From assembly GCA_021731005.1 (NCBI GenBank), contig JAKFYF010000300.1, positions 1-32,013 of the forward strand: DNA of 32,013 bases, in the 5' to 3' direction. This DNA is from Hyphomonadaceae bacterium (GTDB lineage: Bacteria > Pseudomonadota > Alphaproteobacteria > Caulobacterales > Aquidulcibacteraceae). The notes under the pieces are model-generated. The model was given only the letters and a program-made list of their open reading frames with translations. It had not been told where the DNA came from and searched no databases. Shown piece by piece: positions 18,844 through 26,840 of this stretch (positions are counted from its first letter, which is position 1; every line of letters begins with the position of its first letter). The position numbers and the translations under genes are program-made.

Positions 18844-20499
18844 TCAAGACTTGCGCTTGCCGCCGCCAAAGATTCCGAAGAGTCCTCCGCCCTTCGGCTT
18901 GGGTGGCGGCGTCCACGGGCCCGCCGCGGGCGCGGGACCGCTTTGCGCCGCGCCTGACTTGCTTGCCGCGCCGTCAACCGCGGGAACCGAGGTGCGCGCG
19001 GGCCGGCGCGGGGCTGCGCCATCGACGGCGGCCTTGAGCCGGCGCGCCACCGCCGCGGCGTCCCCGTTCCAGGCCATACAATCCTTGCCCTGAACAAGCG
19101 GCAGCCGCGAAAGATCGGGCTTGCCCACCAGCAGCGGCACCACTTTCTTCTGCCCCGTCACTTCCAACGAAAGCGCCGTGTTCACTTCCGTCACCGGCCA
19201 TTCCTTGGTCACGGAGACCTGGCTGACGATCGCGAGCACGGTGCGCGCCGAGCCGAGCGCGGTGTTGATCTTCTGGGTAAAGCTCTGGCCCCAGCCGATA
19301 TGGGCTTCGTCCAAGAATGCCTTCATGCCGAGCTTGGCGCAGGCTTCGAAGATCGGACGCGCGATGGCGTCCTTGTCTTCGCTGGCGTGGCTGATGAAGA
19401 TATCGAAATCGTCGCCGCCGAACGCCATCTGGCGCACGAAGCGCGATGGGTTGGGATCGATCTTGATCAGCTTCGCTGCGAGATTGAGGAACACGGGATC
19501 GTCTGCCCCGCGCACCATCTTGATGAAGGCCAATTGTCCGTAGACGACGTTGCGGAACGCGCGCGGTGGGTCCTTGGGCGGACGCAGCATGCCGCGGTGT
19601 TTGAGAAAATGGTCGTGGGCGGCGGCCGGAAGCCCGAACTTCTGCCAAGCGTGCAGCATGGCGCGCACGCGCCGTATCCGCTCGCGCGACACGTTCGGCC
19701 GGGAATTGACTTGCAGCCCGGTCACGCTTTGGCGCTGATGCCGCGTCTGCAGCCGGATTTTCTTGTGGTTGATTGCGAATCCGCTGGCGGTGATCGCGCG
19801 CTGGAGCATTTCGGCGATCGCCGCGCTGTGGCCGTCCGCGCCCTGCGCATGAACGATCAGAGTCTGCGGCAAGTTATGCTGGTTGGAGGAAAACGTGATG
19901 TCGTCGGCGTACCGCGTATAACGCACATTGCTCTCGCGCGCGAGGCGGGCCAGGCGGCGATCCAGATCGGCGGCGATGAAGTTCGAAAGCGTTGGCGAGG
20001 TCGGCGCGCCTTGCGGCAGGCCGTTCTTGTAGGTGCACAATTGCGCGAAAACGGAGGCGGCGGCGGGCCCAAGCTTGAATGGCTCGGCCATGAACAGCCC
20101 GCGCACGCGGCCGAAATTGATGCTCGGGAAGAAGTCCTCCAGGTCGATGTTCAGCACCAAGCGCTGGCCGACATGGGCGCGCGCATTGGAAACAATGCTG
20201 CGCTCCTTGATGAACCCTTGTGCGGCCGGGTGGGCGCTGTAGCGGACCTGCAGCACCGGCGCGAGCTTGGTCTGCAACTCGCGGATCAGGCCCGTGGGCG
20301 CGGCGATCGCGCGCATGCCGCCAGTGCGCTTGGGGATCTCAAACCGCGTGTAGCGTTGCTCGTCAGGCGCGCGATAGAGCGCATAGGTCAGCTTGCTGAC
20401 CGACACGCCGAAATATTTCGCCGCATCGTAGGCGGTGAGAATCGGTTTGCCCTCGTGGAGCAGAATTGGTTCAGCGGCCGCTTCGGAATGAGAGTGCAT
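18844..20499 (-). CDS. Retron-type reverse transcriptase fused to a C-terminal TIR domain
   Basis: RT: FEIPKRTGGMRAIAAP, NIDLEDFFPSINFGRV, GLPQGAPTSPTLSN, YTRYADDITFSS; retron-specific NAxxH (N105-H109) and VTG (aa 259-261). TIR: DFDIFISHASEDKD...VLAIVSQVSVTKEWPVTEVNTAL with candidate catalytic Glu438. Confidence 0.92.
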   Translation of the reverse strand: MHSHSEAAAEPILLHEGKPILTAYDAAKYFGVSVSKLTYALYRAPDEQRYTRFEIPKRTGGMRAIAAPTGLIRELQTKLAPVLQVRYSAHPAAQGFIKERSIVSNARAHVGQRLVLNIDLEDFFPSINFGRVRGLFMAEPFKLGPAAASVFAQLCTYKNGLPQGAPTSPTLSNFIAADLDRRLARLARESNVRYTRYADDITFSSNQHNLPQTLIVHAQGADGHSAAIAEMLQRAITASGFAINHKKIRLQTRHQRQSVTGLQVNSRPNVSRERIRRVRAMLHAWQKFGLPAAAHDHFLKHRGMLRPPKDPPRAFRNVVYGQLAFIKMVRGADDPVFLNLAAKLIKIDPNPSRFVRQMAFGGDDFDIFISHASEDKDAIARPIFEACAKLGMKAFLDEAHIGWGQSFTQKINTALGSARTVLAIVSQVSVTKEWPVTEVNTALSLEVTGQKKVVPLLVGKPDLSRLPLVQGKDCMAWNGDAAAVARRLKAAVDGAAPRRPARTSVPAVDGAASKSGAAQSGPAPAAGPWTPPPKPKGGGLFGIFGGGKRKS

Positions 20500-20604
20500 C
20501 CCGTCCCTCGTACCTTACCAAACCCGCGCTTAAGCGCTGGGTTTAAAGACGCACCTTATTTGTTCCGCCACAGGATCAACAGCGGACTTAGAAGGACGGG
20601 ATGC
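20496..20604 (-). ncRNA. Candidate msr-msd-like structured RNA (or 5'-UTR regulatory RNA) of the RT-TIR gene
   Basis: 11-bp perfect inverted repeat GCATCCCGTCC (20496-20506) / GGACGGGATGC (20594-20604) enclosing two hairpins (UCCGC...GCGGA and AAACCC-A-GCGCUUAAGCGC-GGGUUU). Confidence 0.55.
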
Positions 20605-20614
20605 TTGGCGCCGA

Positions 20615-20643
20615 CATAAACAAGGGCGCGCCGCGACTGTCAA
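20615..20643 (-). promoter_or_regulatory. Putative sigma-70 type promoter of the retron-like element
   Basis: On the minus strand TTGACA (20643-20638), 17-nt spacer, TTTATG (20620-20615); predicted start at about 20607, just 5' of the inverted-repeat arm. The -10 match is weak. Confidence 0.45.
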
Positions 20644-20713
20644 TCGCGCTCCTGCAAACCTGAAGCACCCGCCGCCATCGCCATCGTCGCGCCATCCGGG
20701 AATGGGCGAAGTC

Positions 20714-21118
20714 TTACTTCCAAGCGCCCATGATCGCACCGGCGACAACACCGCTGATCACCGCGTAAAGCGCATCGATGGCAAGCCAGACCTCGCCGCC
20801 GGCGGGGGAATAGACAAACCCATAGAAGCGCTCGCCGATCAGCAGAAACACCCCCATCAGCACGCCCGTCACTGCGCCTTCCATCCATCCGGTCTTGCCG
20901 CGCCATTTGACCGCCAGCGACATGCCGATCGCGATCAGCAACGAGGGCACGGGCCCGAACGGCATCTTGCCGGCGCCGGTCTCAAGCTGCTCCGTGCTCC
21001 AGCCGGTGGAAGCCACCCAGGCCTCGCTCAGCAGCAATCCGTAGATCATGAAACCAACGAAATAGATGGCGAGCGCCGCGACGATGATCGCGAGCACATT
21101 ATGGCCCATCATGCGCAT
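20714..21118 (-). CDS. DUF1761 family membrane protein
   Basis: 134 aa, 4 hydrophobic segments, VLAIIVAALAIYFVGFMIYGLLLSEAW. Confidence 0.8.
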   Translation of the reverse strand: MRMMGHNVLAIIVAALAIYFVGFMIYGLLLSEAWVASTGWSTEQLETGAGKMPFGPVPSLLIAIGMSLAVKWRGKTGWMEGAVTGVLMGVFLLIGERFYGFVYSPAGGEVWLAIDALYAVISGVVAGAIMGAWK

Positions 21119-21226
21119 GATTGTCCTCCCTCCAGGCGATCGGCGCCGCCTGTTCTGGGCAGTCTGCTAGCGTGAGTCTCCGGATGCAACCTCGCTCATG
21201 CGACGGGTTGCAATCGAAACGACCGC

Positions 21227-21595
21227 TCAGGAGCGGCAATCCACCGCCCAGATGTCATAGGTTGGGTGGTCGAGCCCGTTGAGGGCGGGGCTGGAGGCAA
21301 ACATCCAACCGTGGAAAATTTCCCGCCGCTCGGCCTCCTCGCCTTCGCGCGCTGGGGGATGATCGTAGACCTGCACGTAAATGCGCACTTCCGGTGTCTC
21401 TTCCGGCGCCGCCTTGTCGCAAGCGCGCGCGACAACTTCGAGCGAGCCGATGCGCGCGCTGCGCCCGACGGGGATGGTATAGTCGCGCGCGTGCCCCGTT
21501 ACCTTGTCGAGCCCGCGCACCACGGCGCGCTGCGCCGCGGCGGGACCGGCAGCGGCGGCAAACAGCGCCGCGCAGACAAGCAAAGTTCGGATCAT
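21227..21595 (-). CDS. DUF2155 domain-containing exported protein
   Basis: Signal peptide; AVVRGLDKVTGHARDYTIPVG...VYDHP...EIFHGWMFASSPALNGLDHPTYDIWAVDC. Confidence 0.88.
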   Translation of the reverse strand: MIRTLLVCAALFAAAAGPAAAQRAVVRGLDKVTGHARDYTIPVGRSARIGSLEVVARACDKAAPEETPEVRIYVQVYDHPPAREGEEAERREIFHGWMFASSPALNGLDHPTYDIWAVDCRS

Positions 21596-22068
21596 TGCGC
21601 GGCGCCCTCTTCGCTGTTCTGTTGCTGCCCTGAACCCTGCGCGAAGCTGGCGAACAAAGTCAGCAGATCGACCGAGCTTTGCGTATTCATGATCTCTCCG
21701 CCCGCCGGCAGCGGATCGAGCCCCGCCGGCTCGATCGACACGTAGGCGCCGCCAAGGAGTCCGTCAGTAGCGATCCGCGCGGTGGAATCGGCCAGGACAC
21801 GCACGTCCTCATTGAGCGCGAGCGCAAGTCGCGCGCGATAGGTTTCAGGGTCGAGTGTCACCGCACGCACGACGCCGACCTTGACGCCCGAAACGCGTAC
21901 GTCCGAACCCGCCGCGATGCCATCGACACGGTCAAAACGCGCGCTGATTTCATAAGCGCCGCGCGCGCCGGTTTGCCCCGCCTGCGCCGCGGCGAAGGCG
22001 AAGAAGAACACCGCAACGCCAGCCACCGCCGCGCCCAGCAGCGTTTCGCCCCAGCGTTCAAGACTCAT
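21592..22068 (-). CDS. mlaD: MlaD/MCE family outer-membrane lipid asymmetry protein
   Basis: N-terminal TM then YEISARFDRVDGIAAGSDVRVSGVKVGVVRAVTLDPETYRARLAL; start 22068 overlaps the upstream gene's stop. Confidence 0.85.
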   Translation of the reverse strand: MSLERWGETLLGAAVAGVAVFFFAFAAAQAGQTGARGAYEISARFDRVDGIAAGSDVRVSGVKVGVVRAVTLDPETYRARLALALNEDVRVLADSTARIATDGLLGGAYVSIEPAGLDPLPAGGEIMNTQSSVDLLTLFASFAQGSGQQQNSEEGAAQ

Positions 22069-22463
22069 GGCTTTTCTCCCGGCGACCAGGCCTCGTAATC
22101 GGAGGTCGCCCGCGCGCGCTCTCCGCCACGGAACAGCGAACCCTTGGGCCGATAGGCATAAATCGTCCCGGTCATGTTGGGCAGGTGCGGCCGCTCCCAT
22201 TTTTGACGTTTCAGCGGTTCGAGGGTTGGTGGCGCGTCCGAGGTGTAATGCACCCAGGCATGCCAATCGGGCGGCACCCGCGAAGCTTCAGAGACGCCAT
22301 CATAGATCACGTAGCGGCGTTTGCGGCCCTCAAGGCTCGGCCGGCGTTCCTCGAAGTATCGATTTCCAGCTTCGTCAGCGCCCACGAATACCCCGCGTCG
22401 ATAGATGTCGAGCAGCGATCCCAGGGTGGCGCCGTTCCACCAGGTGAAAATGGCCTTGAGCAT
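22065..22463 (-). CDS. NDUFA12 family NADH:ubiquinone oxidoreductase accessory subunit
   Basis: TWWNGATLGSLLDIYRRGVFVGADEAGNRYFEER...RRYVIYDGVSEASRVPPDWHAWVHYTSDAPP; start set at ATG 22463. Confidence 0.92.
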   Translation of the reverse strand: MLKAIFTWWNGATLGSLLDIYRRGVFVGADEAGNRYFEERRPSLEGRKRRYVIYDGVSEASRVPPDWHAWVHYTSDAPPTLEPLKRQKWERPHLPNMTGTIYAYRPKGSLFRGGERARATSDYEAWSPGEKP

Positions 22464-22659
22464 GGGCGGTTTCTTGTCTCCGCGACGCCGATTCTGTGGT
22501 CGCCGGGCGTCGACGCGGGCCACTATGGCGAAGCCCTCGCGCCACGTCCAGTCCGCCATCGAAACAATATCTTGGGATAAGGATGGTGGGGTTGCTACTA
22601 GATGTTGATTTCGACTCCCGATTGACGGTAGGGTCGGCCACTCAAGGAGAGGGCGCGAA

Positions 22660-25392
22660 ATGTCCCAAGATTCCGAGCAACGGCTGCGCAACGATGCTGT
22701 CGCGCCTGAGGCGTGGAGCGAAACCATGGCCGAGGCGGCGCTCGAAAGCGGCCTCGGGCCTGACATTCCCGCCGCGTTGGCGCGGGCGGCGGCGTGCATA
22801 GCCGGCTGGGCGGCGCGGGAATCGCTGGCGTCAGCGCTGAACGAGGCCATGCGCGCGGGGCGGGTGGCGCTCGATCCAGCGCCGATGCACGGGGCGCTGA
22901 CAGGCAAGCGGCAGGCCTCAGGGGCGACCATGCTTTGGCCGCGAGAGCCCGCAAGCGAAATGCGCGCCGTTTCCCGCGCGCAGGAATTGCTCAGCCGCGG
23001 CGCAAAGATCGGCATCGCCGGTTCGCCATCCACCGCCGCGCTCGACGCGCTCAACGCCGCGGCGCGCTTGGCCGACCCAGTCGGCGCTGACGGCCGCGCA
23101 ATCCTGGTGCGTCCCGATCCGCACTCCGCTCCCGCGTTGCTGGCCGACGAAGCCGCGCGCGAGCGCGCCGGCGCCGCGCTGATGGCGGGCGCACGCGCCC
23201 TCGACGGTGCGCTCGCCGATCTCGCCATCGAGGCTGTGCGCAGCGGGCTCGACGAAGAGCGCGGCGGCGTGAAGCGGAAGATGGCCGCGGCGCGCCTCGC
23301 GGGCGCACCCGACGCGGACATTCTCGCCGCACTGGCGGGGGCTGTAAGCCGCGGCGCCTATGCCGCCGCGATCGATTCCGGCGCCGACACCGTGCGCCGC
23401 CGCGTGGCGATCGCGGCGCCCGAAGCAAGCGCCCATGCGTTCACCGCGTTCGCACCGGGCGCGCTCGATCCAACCGGGGCGTTCGCGGCGCAGGGAGAAG
23501 CGGCGTTTGCCGGCGCGAGCATCGCGCTGAATGCCTATGCTGGCGACGCCAGCTTCGATGCCGCCGCGTTCGTCGATGATATTCGCACCGTGGTGAGCGC
23601 GCTGGACGCCTGCCATGAACCGAACGCCGAAAGCCGCGCGATCGCGATCCGGCTTGAAGGCTTGGCGGCGTTGCTGATGCGCCTGGGTCTTGGCTATGAC
23701 AGCATTGAGGGCCGCAACCTCGCCGCCTCTGTGGCAGCACTCGCACACGCCGCGGCGATTTCAGAGAGCAGCGCGCTCGCGCGCGAAAGCGGCGCCGAGC
23801 GCGTCGAGCAAACGGCGCAGGCCGCCATCAAGTCCGCGCCCGTCGCGGCGGCCAAGCTCGAAGGCGGACTCGCCGCGCTTGCGGTTGAACTCTACAAGAG
23901 CTTGCCCGCGAAAGCCGCCCTGCGCGCGCCGGTCGCCATCGTATTCGCCGCCGACCGCGCGAGCGCCCGCCGGCTTGGTCGTCACGCGCCGGGCCTGGCC
24001 CCGAGCGCGGGCGCGTCGATCTACGGCGTGCGCGAGGACGGAGGTTTCGGCCGCATCCTGTGCGATGACGCACGAGCGGGATTGCGTGTTCTTGGTTACG
24101 ACAACGATGCGATCGCCGCATTCCGATTGCACGCGGAAGGCCGCCGCACCTTGAAGGGCGCGCCGGGCGTCAATCACCAGACACTGGCGCAGCGCGGATT
24201 GACCGAGACCGCGCTCGACGCTGTCGAAGAGGCGGCCCTCGACGCATTCACGCTGCGCGACGCGGCCCATCCCTTGGTGATCGGCCCGGAATTCTGCGAA
24301 AGCGTGCTCAAGCTTCCCGCCGATGTCGCCGCCGGCAAGCGCGGCGATTTCCTGCTGACGCTTGGGTTCACCGAAGCCGAGATTGCCGCCGCCGAGCGCT
24401 TTTGCATGGGCGCCGGCGATCTCAACGGCGTGCTCTGCGAGGCGCACCAAGGCGTGTTTCACGGCGAGCGCGAAATTACCGCGGAGGCGCGCATCGCCAT
24501 GGCCGGCGCGCTCGCCCCGTTCGCGCGCACCGCGCTCGATCTCACACTGACCGACCTCGACCGCCGCGCTGCGATCCTCGAAGCGGCGCGCACGGCGGGG
24601 GTTGCGCTGCTCAATCTGCGCGCCGAGGCGCCCGCGCTGGCATTACCGGCGTTTGAGGAAGCAGAGGAGGAAACCCGCGCGCCCGCTCCGACCGCGGCGG
24701 CGGCAAGCACAGCGATGGCGGCGCCCGCGCCAATCGAGCGCCGGCGCTTGCCGGAACGCCGTAAGGGTTACATCCAGAAGGCCACTGTCGGCGGCCACAA
24801 GGTCTATCTGCACACCGGCGAATACGACGACGGCGCGCTCGGCGAAATCTTCATCGACCTGCACAAGGAGGGCGCGGCGTTCCGCTCGCTGATGAACAAT
24901 TTCGCCATCTCAATTTCGATCGGGCTGCAATACGGCGTGCCGCTCGAGGAATATTGCGACGCTTTCCTGTTCACCCGCTTCGAGCCGGCCGGCGAAGTCA
25001 AGGGCAACGACACCATCCGCCACGCCACCTCGATCCTCGATTACATTTTCCGCGAACTGGCGGTCTCCTATCTGGGCCGCGGCGACCTCGCCCAGGTCGA
25101 CCCGTTCGACGCGCGCGGCGACGGCCTCTCGAAGCGGGCGCAAGACGCCGAAGGCGCGGCGCGGCTGATTTCGCGCGGCTTCGCGCGCGGGGCGACGCCC
25201 GACAATCTGGTGATGCTGCGCCCCGCGCCTAGCATCACCAATCTGCGCGACCGGCGCGAACCGGTGAGTGCGCGCGCCAACGGCCCGCGCTATCGCACCG
25301 AACCATGCAGCGCCTGCGGCCACTTCACAGTGGACGCGGAGAATTTCTCTTGCGCGGCCTGCGGCGCCAGAGGCGAAGCCAGCGGGCGGTGA
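22660..25392 (+). CDS. TSCPD-domain protein; apparent degenerate (non-catalytic) paralogue of class II ribonucleotide reductase NrdJ
   Basis: C-terminus [108 protein letters not shown] is the NrdJ C-terminal signature; terminal CSACG...CAACG zinc-ribbon-like motif; no NPCSEY-type finger-loop cysteine. SD aaggag before ATG 22660. Confidence 0.82.
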   Translation: MSQDSEQRLRNDAVAPEAWSETMAEAALESGLGPDIPAALARAAACIAGWAARESLASALNEAMRAGRVALDPAPMHGALTGKRQASGATMLWPREPASEMRAVSRAQELLSRGAKIGIAGSPSTAALDALNAAARLADPVGADGRAILVRPDPHSAPALLADEAARERAGAALMAGARALDGALADLAIEAVRSGLDEERGGVKRKMAAARLAGAPDADILAALAGAVSRGAYAAAIDSGADTVRRRVAIAAPEASAHAFTAFAPGALDPTGAFAAQGEAAFAGASIALNAYAGDASFDAAAFVDDIRTVVSALDACHEPNAESRAIAIRLEGLAALLMRLGLGYDSIEGRNLAASVAALAHAAAISESSALARESGAERVEQTAQAAIKSAPVAAAKLEGGLAALAVELYKSLPAKAALRAPVAIVFAADRASARRLGRHAPGLAPSAGASIYGVREDGGFGRILCDDARAGLRVLGYDNDAIAAFRLHAEGRRTLKGAPGVNHQTLAQRGLTETALDAVEEAALDAFTLRDAAHPLVIGPEFCESVLKLPADVAAGKRGDFLLTLGFTEAEIAAAERFCMGAGDLNGVLCEAHQGVFHGEREITAEARIAMAGALAPFARTALDLTLTDLDRRAAILEAARTAGVALLNLRAEAPALALPAFEEAEEETRAPAPTAAAASTAMAAPAPIERRRLPERRKGYIQKATVGGHKVYLHTGEYDDGALGEIFIDLHKEGAAFRSLMNNFAISISIGLQYGVPLEEYCDAFLFTRFEPAGEVKGNDTIRHATSILDYIFRELAVSYLGRGDLAQVDPFDARGDGLSKRAQDAEGAARLISRGFARGATPDNLVMLRPAPSITNLRDRREPVSARANGPRYRTEPCSACGHFTVDAENFSCAACGARGEASGR

Positions 25393-25404
25393 AGGGCCAA
25401 TGTG

Positions 25405-25490
25405 GAGCGCCGGCGCCCTCGCCGGCTCCTTTTTTGTTTCCACCCACGCTGTCGCGGTGGAGACAATGCCGGCGAGGGCGCCGGCGGTCC
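25405..25490. repeat. Inverted repeat pair (GCCGGCGCCCTCGCCGGC / GCCGGCGAGGGCGCCGGC)
   Basis: gagcgccggcgccctcgccggctc and tgccggcgagggcgccggcggtcc; similar to the pair at 10275-10361. Confidence 0.6.
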
Positions 25491-25504
25491 GAGAAGGGGG
25501 CGGG

Positions 25505-25563
25505 ACGCGCTTACCCCCTCCGCTTGCTGCGCTCAGCGCCTCCCCCGCACGCGGGGGGGGAAG
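25505..25563. repeat. CCCCTCCG...CTCCCCC-type palindromic intergenic repeat
   Basis: cgcttaccccctccgcttgctgcgctcagcgcctcccccgcacgcggggggggaag; same core as 58-109. Confidence 0.55.
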
Positions 25564-25566
25564 ACC

Positions 25567-25845
25567 TCAATGCACGCCTTTGCTCAGCCACTCGCGGGCG
25601 CGCTTTTGCGCTTCGGCGATCGCGTCCTTCGACATCTGCTCGGCCATTTCGCGGCGGCATTCCTTGGCCGCGTCCGAACCGCGCACGGCGGCCAGATTGA
25701 ACCACATGTGCGCTTGCACCAAATCCACAGCCCCGCCTTGGCCGGTGGAATAGATCAGGCCCAATCTGTACAAATCTTCGCTGTTAACGCCGCCCGAACG
25801 CACGGCTTCGTGCGCCTCGGCGATTTCATAATCCGTGAACGCCAT
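25567..25845 (-). CDS. Sel1-like repeat protein (short)
   Basis: DLYRLGLIYSTGQGGAVDLVQAHMWFNLAAVRGSDAAKECRREMAEQMS; start at ATG 25845. Confidence 0.8.
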   Translation of the reverse strand: MAFTDYEIAEAHEAVRSGGVNSEDLYRLGLIYSTGQGGAVDLVQAHMWFNLAAVRGSDAAKECRREMAEQMSKDAIAEAQKRAREWLSKGVH

Positions 25846-25956
25846 CTTGGCTGCTCCCTTGGTCAACTCTCGGGAGCGCGCGCGCCTTATGGCGTCATTC
25901 GCTCCACCCCAACGGTGCACAAATGACATGCATAACTTGCGATAATGCTAACGCGG

Positions 25957-26703
25957 TTAGGGTTGTTTGCTCGCCGCCGCGCTCGCGATCGAGGCAGCGG
26001 TTTGTCCGAACAAGAGCTTGGCCGCTTCGCTGCCAGCCTCGGGCGGCGGGCGGCGCAGATCGGCGCCGACGGCGAGCCCCCGCTCCACCGCCGGACGCGC
26101 GGCGATACGGTCGAGCCAAGCGCTCACGCGGGCAAAGGCCGCCATGTCCTGACCGTAAAGCATCGCCAGCTTAACCCACGGATAAAGCGCCATGTCGGCG
26201 ATCGAGTACTCGCCGGCGACATAATCCCTGCCGTCGAGGCGGCGGTCGAGCACGCCGCAGAGGCGGTTCACCTCGTTATTGTAACGCTGCACTGAATATT
26301 CGATCTTGACGGGATCATCGACCAGCTTGGGCGCGTAATTCCTGAAATGGCTAGCCTGACCGAACATCGGGCCAACGCCGGCCATCTGCCAGAACAACCA
26401 TTCGTCAACCTGAACGCGGGCGCGTTCATCCTTGGGATAGAATTGGCCGGTCTTGCGCCCGAGATATTGCAGGATGGCCCCGGACTCGAACACCGAAATC
26501 GGTTTGCCATCCGGCCCGTTGGGATCGACAATCGCTGGCATGCGGTTGTTGGGGCTGATTTTCAGAAACTCGGGCTTGAACTGCGCCCCCTCGCCGATCG
26601 CCACGGGTTTCAGTTCGTACGGTAGGTCCATCTCCTCAAGCGCGATGGAAATTTTCCAGCCGTTCGGCGTGGGCCAGAAATGAAGCTCGATCGGTTGCGG
26701 CAT
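25957..26703 (-). CDS. Glutathione S-transferase family protein (YfcG/YghU-like)
   Basis: IELHFWPTPNGWKISIALEEMDLPYELKPV...ISPNNRMPAIVDPNGPDGKPISVFESGAILQYLGRKTGQFYP. Confidence 0.92.
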   Translation of the reverse strand: MPQPIELHFWPTPNGWKISIALEEMDLPYELKPVAIGEGAQFKPEFLKISPNNRMPAIVDPNGPDGKPISVFESGAILQYLGRKTGQFYPKDERARVQVDEWLFWQMAGVGPMFGQASHFRNYAPKLVDDPVKIEYSVQRYNNEVNRLCGVLDRRLDGRDYVAGEYSIADMALYPWVKLAMLYGQDMAAFARVSAWLDRIAARPAVERGLAVGADLRRPPPEAGSEAAKLLFGQTAASIASAAASKQP

Positions 26704-26773
26704 GGGCGGCTCCTTGCCCCGCCTAGATGCCGCCCCGCCGTTGTCTGAGCAAGCGCGGCGTCGCTTAAGCGGC

Positions 26774-26790
26774 GTTCAGCCAGGGTTCAG
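26774..26790 (+). promoter_or_regulatory. Tandem GTTCAG direct repeat with 11-bp period upstream of the RcnB-like gene
   Basis: GTTCAG (26774-26779) ccagg GTTCAG (26785-26790); spacing typical of OmpR/PhoB-family response regulator half-sites. Confidence 0.4.
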
Positions 26791-26840
26791 GCCCCGCGGC
26801 GTAGGTTTTGGCTAGGGACTCTGGTTGAGGATTGTTAATC

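Noticed and set aside
18844-20499. Group II intron or diversity-generating retroelement
   Set aside because: No maturase/HNH domain, no intron RNA domain V seen, no template/variable repeat pair noticed; NAxxH and VTG motifs point to a retron RT.
19300-20619. 439-aa plus-strand ORF opposite the RT-TIR gene
   Set aside because: Antisense shadow of a convincingly conserved RT-TIR frame; no recognisable domain.
22464-23321. Extended 418-aa ORF upstream of NDUFA12 on the minus strand
   Set aside because: Ser/Ala/Arg-rich translation overlapping the divergent NrdJ-like gene; only 22065..22463 matches NDUFA12.
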